A DNA stretch of 64,000 nucleotides from Megascapheus bottae (lineage: Eukaryota > Chordata > Mammalia > Rodentia > Geomyidae). The stretch covers positions 10,617,427 through 10,681,426 of the forward strand of contig JANJXV010000024.1 in NCBI GenBank assembly GCA_024803745.1, read 5' to 3'. The translations under genes were made by a program, and so were the position numbers. The notes under the pieces are model-generated. The model had not been told where the DNA came from, made no database searches, and saw only the letters and a list, made by a program, of their open reading frames with translations. Shown here piece by piece: positions 46,131-57,485 of this stretch. How positions within the stretch are numbered: the stretch's first letter is position 1; every line of letters begins with the position of its first letter.

Positions 46131-47380
46131 AAAGTCATAGAGCTAAGGCTATAAACTTGATTATAGTCAGATAGTGATAGATTGAACAGTTATAATTAGA
46201 TGCAATCAGAAGAAAAACAGCCACACACCAGCGTCCTATTATCACCTAGGCCTTGTTGTCTTTACAGGCTGATCTGGACACTCACAGGCAGGCCTTGCTG
46301 TACACCTGCTAACCAGAACTTCACAGAATGCTAGCATCACACAAGTGAACATGAGGCCATTCCAGGTTTATGTCTAAACATAGATAAAACATGCACAATA
46401 TTCAAGCAAAACATGATCAACTATTCTGCCCTGAGTTCCTATCACTGCTTTGGCCTTGCTCTAGTCTGCCCTTTCCAATAGATAAGATCATTTATTTATT
46501 ATCATAATTATCATTTATTGTCATTATCATTTATTGAAAGAATCATAAGACTGAACTCTCCACAAAATCATCCAACTGAATCCCAAACCCAATAATAACT
46601 CATCTTAATTTCATAGTTAACTTTTCTATTGTGTATGTTCCTCCTCCACTGAAGCAAACAGCTAGTCTAGTTCCTAGAACTATATGTGTGATTCAGATGC
46701 ATTTGGCTAGAGAGCACTGATTGTCGATTTGAATGTAATGGAGAAATACCTAGGAGATTAGATAGCAAACTTCAAGGCATGTCTCTGTTGACAATTTCCC
46801 TGATGATTAGAAGAGGAAGACTGGCTTTAATTATGTGGTATGCCCCATCCAATAGAGTAGGGGACTGAATGAAACAAAAATGGAAGAATCTCATCAAATA
46901 AGCATGCTGACTCTCACTTTTTATTTGGGCTGCCATGATGTGAACCAATCATCAAAGCATTCTGTCTCAATTCAGGCCAAGTCAATGGATCAAGGTGAAC
47001 TTGCATGGAAACTTCTACCAGTATGAGGCAAAATAAATCCTTCCTTAAAACATTTTCCCCCAGGTATTTACATAGCAATTAAAATTGACTATCATATATA
47101 TGCACATTATATATAATAATACATTCTTATATATTATATAATGTATTATCATACTATATACAATATAACATATTATATATATTATGATACTGTATAATAT
47201 AATATTGTGTTACATATTAACATATATACATAATTCACCAGAAAAGCATTAAGAGCTGGGCCCTGGAGCATTCTAACTGTAAGAAAATAAGAAGATAAAA
47301 AGGAGACTAACACAGATTCTCTAAAGAACAATAGTCAGGGCCTGTACAATGTAAACCAGAGTGCATGCCATTCTGAAAGG
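46131..47380. other. AT-rich interval between L2 pieces, no gene
   Basis: Contains an AT-rich, partly palindromic stretch (about 47090-47235, repeated TATATTAT units). No element is otherwise recognised. Confidence 0.45.
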
Positions 47381-47990
47381 CAAGAGGAGGAGATACTGTT
47401 CAAGAACATCTTAATGATTCTGAGTGATCTATGAAGATGAAGATCAAGAAATGATTTGATATACTTGAAAAGGACAGTTGAATGGTGGAAATCCTGATTG
47501 ATACAGTTTCAGGAAGGACTTGGGAGAGAAACTGAATGCAGCAAGTATGGGCAACTCTTTCAAGGTAGTTTGATGTGAAGGGAAGAAGAGAACAGGAGTA
47601 ATCATGAGAGGGGGGCACTTCTTTAAGATGGGAGACAAGGTGATTTTTCTGTACTGATTGGCATCATTCAGGGGAAGGGGAAATTCTGATGCTGGAGAGG
47701 AAGGAGAGCAGGAGCCACACCACTGTCAGACACTGTCAGAATGCAGGCGGGAAGCAGTGAATAAGTGGGAGCTTTTGCTAAGCAGGGACATTGGAAAGGG
47801 AGAGGAGAAGAGTATATGAGCATACAAGCCATTGAAGATGAATGAGGAGGGACAGAGCTGGGGAGGAGACTCCTCCCTTCAGAGTTCTCAGTGAAAGGGG
47901 AAGCAAGATCATCATCCGGCAGTTACAAGTGGGGATGTAAGTGCAGATTGGAGAAGCCAGGCTGGAGGAGGTAGCATGAAAATAAATGGG
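47381..47990 (-). mobile_element. LINE-2 ORF2 fragment, upstream part
   Basis: The plus strand reads GCAACTCTTTCAAGGTAGTTT, then TTTAAGATGGGAGACAAGGTG, then GGAAATTCTGATGCTGGAGAG and AGCAAGATCATCATCC. These parallel the antisense of the L2 reverse-transcriptase region. Order and strand fit the L2 at 45421-46130, so both could be one element with inserted or unrecognisable sequence between. Overlapping minus frames (47400-47638, 47778-48074) are remnants. Confidence 0.65.
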
Positions 47991-48840
47991 GTCTAGGGAA
48001 ATAAAGTATGCTGTGGAGCAGCACAAGCAGTCCACTTCAAGTAAGCAAACATTAATCCAGTCATCGTTTTCCATGTACTTATTCTTTCAGCAAACATTTA
48101 CACACACAGAACAAATCATAGGAGATGATGTGAGAAATAACACTGAACTCTACTTCTCATGTTCCGACTTTTTCCTGTCTGATTGAAGCATTCCCTGAGG
48201 TTTTTTTCTCAATCGCTCCTCTTTCCCTCTTGGATTTTTCTCACTCAGAAATAGCATCCATCCCATTCTTTCAAGTAGAGTATAGGATTTGAGTTAAAGA
48301 AACTCCAAATAGAAGCTCTGCCCTCCAAATCTGTAAAACAGAATTTTAATAGATCACTATTTGTGCTTTTAGTTGTGTAGTAGCCAAGATTAAAATATAC
48401 ACGCAATGTAAAGGTGATTTTTAGTAATATACATTATTCTCCTCAATACATCTTTTCCATTCCCATTCAAGAAATCATGTAAAATTTTCTTGCAGTTTTG
48501 TACTAAGCTTCAAAGCACAATGTAGACTTTACCTTGATAGCACATTTCCATTTAAACCAGCCCCACTGTCTGGACTCCAGAGCTCTTTGAAGTCTTGTTT
48601 GACAGTGAAGTTCTAGATGTTCTTTTTCCCCTCAACTGGACAGAGCTGGACGCCTCTTACCTCATCTGACCTGCAAGGATAACTGAATATATCTAGAGCT
48701 AAATTAACCACAATTCCCCAATCTGTTCCTCTTCGGGACTTTATGTTTTTTTTTTTAAATCTCCATTTGTTCCCCACTCTTCCTTTTCCATTGAGAAAAG
48801 GGTCAGAACAAGGGTCATTCTCCAAGTCTTTTTAGGGCAT
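47991..48840. other. Unique sequence, no gene seen
   Basis: No repeat or exon recognised. Confidence 0.5.
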
Positions 48841-48844
48841 AGTC

Positions 48845-49190
48845 CATTTCTACCTGGATGATTGCAATAACATCCCTAAACGCTCTTGCCATTTCTCACC
48901 TCCTCCCATTCTGTAGTCTATTACCAGCAGATCCTTCCTGAAATTAGACTTGATGGTGTCAGTCTACTTCAACAGCCTTCAGTTATTCCCTCCTGCCACC
49001 AAAATGAAACCAATAGTCCTTCATCTAGATGAAACATAACATGGAAAATCTTCTCCTGAATTACATCTATTTGTCTTTCCCGTTTGCAATGGCCTCTCTT
49101 ATACTAGGAATTTCACAAAAATTCAACTCTATTCCATCCCCTGAAATGCCTTCATCTTTCTCACTTTCTTATTTTACCTAAATAATTTAA
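48845..49190 (+). mobile_element. LINE-2 ORF2 C-terminal fragment
   Basis: CTGGATGATTGCAATAACAT, then AGACTTGATGGTGTCAGTCT, then CAACAGCCTTCAGTTATTCC and AATGGCCTCTCTTATAC match the sense L2 order (GGATGATTGCAATAGCCTCC, ATCTGATCATGTCACTCC, CTCCAGTGGCTTCCC, ATGGCCTACAAGGCC). Opposite in orientation to the L2 at 45421-47990, so a separate insertion. Confidence 0.75.
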
Positions 49191-49196
49191 TCAAAT

Positions 49197-49385
49197 ATTT
49201 CTCAACTTTCTTATATATCAGAATTACCTGAAAGGCATGTCAAAACATATATTTCTGGAACTATTTCCAGCAACTCTAATTCAGTATGTCTATGGGAGAA
49301 CCCCCAAATTTCATTTTTCTAATAAATTTTCAGGTGATGCAGAGGCTGCTGGTCCCAGCACCACATTTTGAGATTTGCTGATTTG
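49197..49385 (+). mobile_element. MER5A-like hAT DNA transposon
   Basis: TTTCTCAACTTTCTTATATATC, then AGAATTACCTGAAAGGCATG, then CTCTAATTCAGTATGTCTATG and GGTGATGCAGAGGCTGCTGG closely follow MER5A, a short non-autonomous hAT-Charlie element. It ends CCACATTTTGAGATTTGCTG. No transposase. Confidence 0.85.
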
Positions 49386-49513
49386 ATTCTCAGTGATTAC
49401 AATGCTGCTCTACCTAGGTGCACTGCTAATACTCATCTTGATGCATTCTTAAGTATTGTGTCTTGAAGTCAAGAATTTGGGACTTCTCTTGAATCATTAC
49501 CTGTCTTGAACCA

Positions 49514-49515
<2 letters not shown>

Positions 49516-49563
<48 letters not shown>

Positions 49564-49657
49564 TGTGTGTGAGAGAGAGATGGAGAAAAAGGAGGGAGGG
49601 AGAAAGGGACAGGGGGAGAGAGCGAGGGAGAAGAGACAGAGAGAGAGAGAGAGAGAC

Positions 49658-49702
<45 letters not shown>

Positions 49703-49714
49703 GAGAGAGAGGGG
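49516..49714. repeat. Compound (TA)n / purine-rich GA tract
   Basis: About 22 TA units, a short TGTGTGTGAGAGAGAGA bridge, then about 140 bp almost wholly A and G on plus, with long GA runs. The frames on both strands (49426-49867) are translations of it (Ser-Leu, Tyr-Ile or Arg-Glu runs). Confidence 0.95.
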
Positions 49715-49757
49715 TATTCCAGCAACAAAGATCCATATTTCTTGGCTTATTTCTTTA

Positions 49758-49885
49758 TCTGGTGCTCTACCACTAAACCATTCCTCCACTTCCGGATTTT
49801 TTCTATGTATGTGGTACTGAGGAATCAAACCTGGGTCTTCATGCATCCTAGGCAAGCACTCTACCACTATGCCAAACTCCGCCCT
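49758..49885 (-). mobile_element. tRNA-derived SINE (IDL-Geo-like), 3'-shortened
   Basis: On minus: GCGGAGTTTGGCATAGTGGT, then AGAGTGCTTGCCTAGGATGC, B-box region GGTTTGATTCC, then the linker to GTGGTAGAGCACC. The rest of the second region is lost. The A box has TGGCATAGTGG. Confidence 0.88.
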
Positions 49886-49892
49886 TACTTCA

Positions 49893-50022
49893 GCTTTTTG
49901 CTGGTTGTTCTTTGAAATGGAATCTAACAGACCTTCATGATAGGGCTTGTTTTCAGACTTTAACCTTCCAGATCTCAGTCTCCTGAGTAGATAGGTGCAA
50001 GTCTTCAGAGCCCTGCCTTAAT
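49893..50022 (-). mobile_element. B1-like SINE, diverged
   Basis: Plus strand: TCCAGATCTCAGTCTCCTGAG, then TAGATAGGTGCAAGTC, matching the antisense of the B1-like head. Upstream there is a TTTTTGCTGGTTGTTCTTTG linker trace. Confidence 0.7.
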
Positions 50023-50202
50023 TCATATTTTAACTGAAGTAAAGATATGTTCTATGACATTAAGAGAACCTTTCAGAAAAAGAGAAGGCAATATGACACT
50101 GCCTTTATTAATAGGAAAAAGATATTTTCAATCATTAAGTAGCATGGACTTGAGCAGCTCTTTAAAATTTGTCCCCAAGTATTGTTAAAATCCACATTTT
50201 TT

Positions 50203-50387
50203 CCCAGGCCTGGGGCTTGAACTCAGGACCTGAGCATTGTCCTTGGGCTTTCTCAAAGCTAGAGCTCTTCCACTTGAGCCACAGCACCACTTCCAGATTT
50301 TCCTGTGTATGTGGTACCAAGGAATTGAACCCTAGTCTTTGTGCATGCTAGGCAAATACTTTGCCACTAATCCAAATGCCTGGCCTT
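50203..50387 (-). mobile_element. tRNA-derived SINE (IDL-Geo-like) with TSD
   Basis: Full-length minus-strand copy with a diverged head (GCATTTGGATTAGTGG). TCCACATTTTTT occurs before it (50191-50202) and after it (50388-50399), a 12-bp target-site duplication. Confidence 0.92.
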
Positions 50388-50416
50388 TCCACATTTTTTT
50401 TAAGTGAGTTTCCCTG

Positions 50417-50432
50417 AAAATTTCTCCAAACT
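50417..50432. repeat. Left TSD of the internally deleted L1
   Basis: AAAATTTCTCCAAACT, identical to 54827-54842. Confidence 0.95.
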
Positions 50433-51266
50433 GGATTCGGCAGAAGATGGCGGCGGTTCAGGGTGAGACATACTAAGCTCCTGCCTGTACTGGCAGTGCA
50501 GGAGACAGTCCTCTAACAGAAATTGATCCTAAGTAAGCTTTAGGACCACAGAGAACTCAGGCAGAGAGGAAAAAAAGGAAGAATACCAGCACGAAAAGAG
50601 AGCTTGGAGCGCTGCCATGGAGCGGCCAGGAGACAAAGGCTCTTCTGAATCAGAGCAAAGAAAGCACTCCACAACAGTACATACCCGCCGGCTACAGACA
50701 GAGCCACACAGAGCTGCGCGAGCCCAGAGCCTACACCAGGCCCTGCACGGAGCTGCCAGCAATTTGTGAGTAGCTCTGAGAAGTTTCCACTTCTACTCCG
50801 GGAACGGCATTGGGAGGGAGCCCCTCCCCCACCAGCTGAGAGCAGCACCTTCTTGACTGTTGGCAAAGACCCAGGCCAAAGGAATTGGAGCCTGAGAGGT
50901 GTTGCTGACAGCGCCACCTAACTGGCAATGGATTTCCCAGAGATCCCTTAGCCAGAAATCCAGCACCAGGGCTGCTGAAGTCCATCCCCCTGTGCTGCCC
51001 ACAGACCTGGTAAACAAAGCCGCCCTCCGATCTTTCAGCTTGGTTTTACCAAACAAGCAATCTCATCCCAAAAACCGCAAAGCCAAATCACAAGAGAAAA
51101 TGACTTTGTGAAGTGTTTAGATCCCGAATTTAGTGGAGACACAAGTTTCCTAACTTCTCCCCCCAACAACAACAAAAAAAATTGAAGAATACCCTTTTTT
51201 TAAATCTTTTTTAACCCCATTTCATTTGCATTTTTAAATGTTCTTATTTTTCTCTTTCCCATTTAA
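50433..51266 (+). promoter_or_regulatory. L1 5' UTR with YY1-type site
   Basis: The GC-rich, CpG-containing leader stands out from the AT-rich flanks. AAGATGGCGGC (50444-50454) matches the YY1-binding consensus found at the start of primate L1s, where it positions transcription start. The later part (51125-51266) is pyrimidine-rich. Overlapping minus-strand frames (50529-51056) and the plus frame at 50899-51111 are chance frames in GC-rich DNA. Promoter activity is inferred by analogy, not shown. Confidence 0.75.
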
Positions 51267-54200
51267 CCTGCACTCTCTCAGACCACAAGGGCATCAAATT
51301 GGAACTGAACACCCATCTCCACCAACGAAAACCCTGTAAATCATGGAGATTGAACAACATATTTTTGAATCACCAATGGGTCATCGAAGAGATCAGAACA
51401 GAAATCCAACAGTTTATGAAATTTAACAAAAAAGAGCACACAAAATACCAGCTCCTTTGGGACACAGCAAAGGCAATACTCAGAGGAAAATTTATAGCTC
51501 TGAGTGCCTACAAGAACAAACTGGAAAAATCACAAATCAACAATTTCATGTGTCACCTTAACCTCCTGGAAAAAGTGCAACAAACCACCCCTAATCCTAC
51601 AAGAAGGAAACAAATTATTAAAATCAAAGCAGAATTAAATGAATTAGAATCCAAAAAACTATAGAAAGAATCAACAAAACAAGGAGTTGGTTCTTTGAAA
51701 GAATTAACAAAATTGACACACCCTTAGCAAATCTTACCAAAAAAAGAAGGGAGCATACCGAAATAAACAAAATCACAGACAGAAATTACCAAGATCCAGA
51801 GTATCATGAGGGAATACTTATCAAACCTTTACGGCAACAAATTTGAGAATCTAGAAGAAATGGACGAATTCCTAGACAATATTAACATACCTACACTGAA
51901 CCAAGAAGAACTAACCCAAATAAACAGGTCTATTTCAAGCACTGAAATAGAAATGGCAATAAGAGAACTTCCACCTAAGAAAAGCCCAGGGCCAGATGGA
52001 TTCACAGCTGAATTCTATAAGGTCTTCAAAGTAGAGCTCACACCAATAGTCCTCAAGCTCTTCAACGAAATTGAAAATGAAGGTTCCTTACCAAACTCAT
52101 TCTATGAAGACAGTATACCCTCAACTCCAAACCAGACAGAGATTCATCAAAGAATGAGAACTATAGACCTATTTCTTTGATGAACATCGATGCAAAACTT
52201 CTCAACAAAATACTGGCCAACCACCTACAACAACTCATCAAAAAAATTATACACTATGATCAAACAAGTTTCATCACAGGGAGGCAAATCTGGTTCAACA
52301 TATGCAAATCAATTAATATAATTCAACACATCAACAAGAGCAGGAACAAAAATCACATGATTGTCTCAATAGATGCAGAAAAGTCATTTGACAAGATCCA
52401 ACACCCCTTTATGTTAAAAGCTCTGGAGAAACTAGGAATCCATGGAACATTCCTCAATATAACAAAAGCTGTGTATGACAAACCCACAGCTAGTATTATG
52501 CTTAACGGCAAAAAGCTAAAGCCATTCCCTCTAAAATCAGGAATGAGATAAGGATGCCACTCTCTCCATTCCTCTTTAACATTGTATTAGAATTCCTAGC
52601 CAGTGCAATAAGGAAAGAAGCAAGCATAAAGGGGATGCAAATAGGGAAAGAGGAAGTAAAACTTTCCCTCTTTGCAGATGACATGATCCTGTATTTAAAA
52701 AATCCTATAGACTCTACTCCCAAGCTCCTTGAGCTGATTCAAAATTTTGGAAGGGTAGTGGGCTATAAAATTAACCCTCAAAAATAAACTGCCTTCCTCT
52801 ACACCAACAGTGAGAGGAAAGACGCAACAATCAGGAAAGCAACTCCTTTCGCAATAGCCGCAAAGAAAATAAAGCACCTAGGAATTAGCTTAACTAAGAA
52901 TGTAAAGGACCTTTTTGATGAAAACTTTAAAACCTAGAAAAAGGAAATTAAAGCAGAACTGAAGAAATGGAAAAACCTCCCATGCTCTTGGATTGGAAGA
53001 ATCAATATCATGAAAATGACAATCTTGCCAAGGGCTATCTACAAATTCAACGCAATACCCATCGATATCCCAATGTCATTCTTTAAAGAAATAGAAAGGG
53101 CAATCCAAAATTTCATATGGAATAATAAAAGACCCCGTATAGCAAAAACACTTCTTAGCAGAAAGAACAGCACAGGAAAAATATCAATACCAAACTTTAG
53201 ACTCTATTGCAGGGATGTAATTATCAAAACAGCTTGGTACTGGCACAAGAACAGGCCTGAAGACCAATGGAAGAGAACTGAAGACCCAGATATTAAACCA
53301 CAGACCTATGGCCACCTAATCTTTGACAAGGGAGCCAAAAATATAGAATGGAAGAAAGATAGCCTCTTCAACAAGTGGTGCTGGGAGAACTGGTTAAGCA
53401 CCTGCAGAAAACTAAAGTTGGATCCTTCTTTGTCACCCTGCATTAGAATTAACTCCAAATGGATCACAGACCTGGAAGTAAAAGCTGACACTCTGAAAAC
53501 CTTACAAGGAGGAATAGGAGATACACTAGGCCTCCTTGGCACAGGTCGAAACTTTCTTAATAAGGACCAAGAATCACAACAAATCAGAGAAAGGCTGGAT
53601 AAGTGAGACTGCATTAAACTGCAGAGCTTTTGTATGGCAAAGGACATAGCTAGTAAACTAATTAGGAAGCCTACAGAGTGGGAGAAGATCTTCACTAACC
53701 ATACAACAGACAAAGGCCTCATATCTAAAATATATCAACAGCTCAAAAAATTGAATCACTCCAAAACTAATCTCCAAAGTAATAACCATCCCATTAAAAA
53801 ATGGGCCAAAGACTTAGAGAGTCTTCTCTGAAGAAGAAACAAATATGGCCTATAGACACATGAAGAAATGCTCAACATCTCTGGTCATAAAAGAAATGCA
53901 AATCAAAACAACTCTAAGATTCCACCTCACTCCAGTTAGAATGGCCAGAATCAAGAAAACTAATAACAACAGATGCTAGAGGGGATTGGCCAGGAGGGAT
54001 CACTACTACACTGTTGGTGGGAGTGCAAACTCAAACAACCACTATGGAAAGCAGTGTGGCAGTGCCTCAAAAGGCTAAACATAGAACTCCCCTATGACCT
54101 AGCAATTCCACTACTTGGCATTTACCCAATTATCCAGAAACAAAGACATTCTAAATCCACCAGCACAACAATGTTCATTGCAGCACTGTTTACGATAGCA

Positions 54201-54416
54201 AAGATATGGAACCAACCTAGATGTCCCTCAGTTGATGAGTGGATCAACAAGATGTGGTATTTGTACACAATGGAAATCTATGCTGCTTTCAGAAAGAATG
54301 ACATTGCCCCATTTGTTAGGAAATGGAAAGACTTAGAAAAGATCTTATTAAGTGAAGTAAGCCAGACTCAAAGGAACTTAGGCTCAATGGTTTCCCTCAT
54401 TTGTCATAATCTGTAG
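51267..54416 (+). pseudogene. L1 ORF2 lacking endonuclease (RT and C-terminal domain)
   Basis: Begins after the endonuclease, at the position equivalent to 38854 in the other L1. Visible: Z region [15 protein letters not shown] core, FADD motif (52671-52682) followed by MILYLKNP, thumb region ([14 protein letters not shown]) and the C-terminal domain with WWECKLKQPLWKAVWQ (54000-54050), ending CHNL and stop at 54416. It is broken into at least seven open stretches (51299-51664, 51806-52180, 52177-52551, 52554-52787, 53010-53606, 53634-53831, 53973-54416). About 19 bp are missing at 51780 relative to the copy at 39340. Confidence 0.93.
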
Positions 54417-54826
54417 AAACCTTGGGTTCTCCTTGCAGAGATTTGCAATAGAACAAAACCTTGATACAAAAGGCCATATAGTAGGACACTAAATGAAAGG
54501 TTCTCTACGATATAGAAACATAAACCATATAATAAATGATTGTTGTTCTTAAGGTACTATGTTATCTCTCATCTCTTTTGCTGTCCCTTGGTTATCTCAT
54601 ATTGTTACAGTATCTCACTTTGTTACCTGATATATCAGATATATTTGTATTTGGTTATTTGAAATTGGATAGGGAATGGGAGAAAACAGGATGAGGGGTG
54701 GGAGTGGGGGAAAGGGAAATGGGGACCAAGACATGTGAAAGGGTATCAATGTATGGGAATTAATACACCATCTATCTGGCAAATATCATGTAACCCTTCG
54801 ATTAATTACAATAAAAATACATGAAA
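54417..54826 (+). other. 3' UTR of the internally deleted L1
   Basis: From the ORF2 stop through the G-rich tract (about 54668-54725) to the type-1 end (GATTAATTACAATAAAAATAC) and a short A run. Confidence 0.9.
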
Positions 54827-54842
54827 AAAATTTCTCCAAACT
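54827..54842. repeat. Right TSD of the internally deleted L1
   Basis: AAAATTTCTCCAAACT, the same as 50417-50432. Confidence 0.95.
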
Positions 54843-55070
54843 AATAATTAACGAAAGACTGGTTTTACATTCAGAATGTTACAGCTGTGAACTTTACTAT
54901 ATCAAGTAATTACTTCAAGAAATACCATATTTTAAAATATTTGCAGCCAATGCATCCTTTTTATTAGCATCTTATAAATTTCCTTGTCACTGTGTGTCTG
55001 CAGAGTATGCCTGTAATTTAAAAAAGTCAACACAAATAATATTGCAATATTTTCCCATAAACTTACTTTA

Positions 55071-55916
55071 ATTTTTTTCGTTGGTCCTGGGGCTTGAACT
55101 CTGGGTCTGGGTCTTGTCCCTGAGCTCTTCAGTTCAAGGTTACCACCGTACCATAGCCACCGTAGAGCCACAGCTCTACTTACCCTTTTCTAGTGGTTAA
55201 TTGGAGATTAGAGTCTCTCGCCCCTCAGTTGATGAATGGATCAACAAGATGTGGTATTTGTACACAATGGAATTCTGTGCTTCTGTCAGAAAGAATGACA
55301 TCACCCCATTTGTTAGGAAATGGAAAGACTTAAAAAAATCGTAAGTGAAGTAAGTCAGACTCAAAGGAACTTAGGCTCAATGGTTTCCCTCATTTGTCAT
55401 AATCAGTAGAAACCTTGGGCTCTCCTAGCAGAAATTTGCAATAGAGCAAAACCTTGAGACAGAAGGCCATTTAGTATGACGCTAATTGGAAGGACCTCTA
55501 GGATATAGAAACAAAAGCCATATAATGAATGATTGTTCTCCTTAAGGTACTATGTTATCTCTTATTTCTTTTGCTGTCCCTTGGTTATCTCATATTTTTA
55601 CAGTATCTCACTTTGTTATCTGATATATTGGATATATTTGTATTTGGTTATTTGAAATTGGATAGGGAAGGGGGGGAAACAAGATGGAGTGTGGGGGGGA
55701 GGGTAATGGGTACCAAGACATGTGAAAGGGTATCAATGTATGTGAATTAATGCACCTTCTATCTGGCAAATATCATGTAACCCTTTTATTAATTACAATT
55801 AAAAATATAAAAAAAAAGAGTCTCTCGCCCTTCAGTGCACTAGCTGGCTTTGAATCATGATCCTCAGATCTCAGTTGAGTATTTAGGATTACAGGCATGA
55901 GCCACCATGCCCAGCA
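55071..55916 (-). mobile_element. B1/ID composite SINE split by an L1
   Basis: Minus-strand composite in two parts: tail and linker at 55071-55209, B1-like head at 55817-55916 (GCTGGGCATGGTGGCTCATG on minus). The L1 at 55224-55816 lies between. Rejoining is only implied by position; the SINE modules resume in register after the L1. Confidence 0.88.
55224..55816 (+). mobile_element. 5'-truncated L1 inside SINE, with TSD
   Basis: Starts in the ORF2 C-terminal end (TCAGTTGATGAATGGATCAA, then GATGTGGTATTTG) and runs through the 3' UTR to a type-1 end with A8. AGAGTCTCTCGCCC flanks it at 55210-55223 and 55817-55830. The exact 5' junction is blurred because L1 itself has CCCTCAG there. The 73-codon frame at 55529-55750 is 3' UTR. 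Confidence 0.93.
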
Positions 55917-55944
55917 ATTTTTTCCTTTTTTGAGGGGGAGGCGT

Positions 55945-56178
55945 TGCAAGTCCTGGGGCTGGAACTCAGAGCCTGGGTACTAGCCCTGAGATTTTTGCTC
56001 TCCAGGCTAGAGCTCTGCCACCTGAGTTAGTGAATGGCCATAGCTCTATTTCTGTCTTTTTTGTGGGGGGGGGTAGTTAATTAAAGATAAGAGTCTCTTA
56101 TAGGCATTTCTGCCAGGGCTGGCTTCAAACTTCTATCCTCAGATCTTGGCCTCTTAGTAGTGTGAGCCATCTGCAGTG
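55945..56178 (-). mobile_element. B1/ID composite SINE, diverged
   Basis: Plus strand: TCCTGGGGCTGGAACTCAGA, then CAGGCTAGAGCTCTGCCACC (ID-like tail), then linker TAGTTAATTAAAGATAAGAG and the B1-like head at the right end. Directly abuts the previous composite on the same strand. Confidence 0.82.
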
Positions 56179-57485
56179 AGCTCAGTAAGCTATCTTAAAG
56201 GAGTTGAGTAGTTAATGGCTGAGATACTTGGACTTGGAGAATGAGTGACTAAAACTTATACTGGAAATAATACTGTTTCTGTCTGTCTTTATATTTACTT
56301 GCTATTCTCCTTTTTGTAGGATAGCTTTAAGAAGGACTTCTGGTATGTAGTCATACCTTCCATTACACAACTGATTTATATCTGACCTCATACTGTGAAT
56401 GAGTGAGTCTGGAAACATTTTAGCTAACTTTTGGGGAGAGATTATTAGACAAGAGGGTTTAGAAATGAAAGTAATATATGACCCCGCTACTAGTCCTCAT
56501 TACCACCATCAAAGGAGATTTTAAAGGCTTTAGATGAAAGAACAGGTCAAAACTTCTTGGGAATATCCATATACACCAGAAGACCTGTTCATTCTTTCAC
56601 TCTGAATACGGGGAGGGGGGCAGTCTTTTGGTGGGTCAATTTCCAACTGGGTTGGGGTATTTTGGGAATTAGCATGTCTTTCTCCCAAGTCCTTTGAGAA
56701 ATTCTCTGTGGTTACCTCCTCGATTTAAAGATTTTAATGATACACAAGTGCTTTTGTAATTGTATGGCACATTTACTCTACGGAAAAAACAAAATAACTT
56801 TCCTTTCCACAAGTAGAAAATCTTTACTCAGAGGATCTTGAAAACTGACCTAATTACTCACCAAAGGGAAACTATGCCCATTCTGGAAGGGACAAGGGAG
56901 AAATACCAGTATTAGGGAAAAATCATATCCCACCACAACTATACAAGGATAGACTCTGTTTCTTATGGGTGCCTAGAGAAGTCTGCCTTCACTTTAGAAA
57001 GCTTCTCAGCAGAGTTGCTGCTCTGATTCTGCAGGCAGAGGTGGCAGCTGCATTTGTATATAACCATTTTCCACTGAATTACCCCAATAAAGAAAGGAAG
57101 TTCAATATGTGACCTCCTGCAGGAGGAAATGTCTCACCCCCAACTCACAGAAGCAGTGAAGCATCTCCTTTGGCATCATCCTTTTCTCCCTAAAACTGGG
57201 TCATTTACACACACACACACACAAAATCTGTTCCAAACAGTTCATCTCATATAGGAAAGACACTTGACCAGGCTTCACTCTGTGCCTCTATGCCATGTAT
57301 TCCTACAAACTCATTTCAGGGTTTTCCATTGTACTGTCTACCCAACTTTTCTCTGCTTCTCTAGCTTATTGGATCCTATATTTTAAATATCATTTGCCTT
57401 GAATCTTAATTTTTTTCTCAAGGTCCTACTTTTCATTTGAAAACTTAAAAAGTTGTGCATGTGTGAGTTCTTGTTGTTTCTGTTG
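56179..57485. other. Unique sequence, no gene seen
   Basis: No recognised repeat except an AC tract at about 57208-57224. No exon evident. Confidence 0.5.

Larger units (their letters stand above)
50433..54826 (+). mobile_element. L1 insertion with 5' UTR but lacking ORF1 and endonuclease
   Basis: A 4.4-kb L1 bounded by a perfect 16-bp duplication. It starts at an L1-like transcription start with AAGATGGCGGC 11 bp in, has about 830 bp of GC-rich leader, then enters ORF2 at 51267 and runs to the 3' UTR and a type-1 end. The leader is joined to a point about 223 codons into ORF2, so ORF1 and nearly all the endonuclease are missing. Because the duplication spans the whole unit, the deletion happened before or during insertion, or later inside the element. 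Confidence 0.95.

Noticed and set aside
49426..49867. Ser/Leu-rich and Tyr/Ile-rich frames
   Set aside because: Direct translations of the TA and GA microsatellites.
50529..51056. GC-rich stretch with long frames as a CpG-island promoter or first exon of a host gene
   Set aside because: It lies inside the 16-bp-duplicated L1 unit and is that element's 5' UTR.
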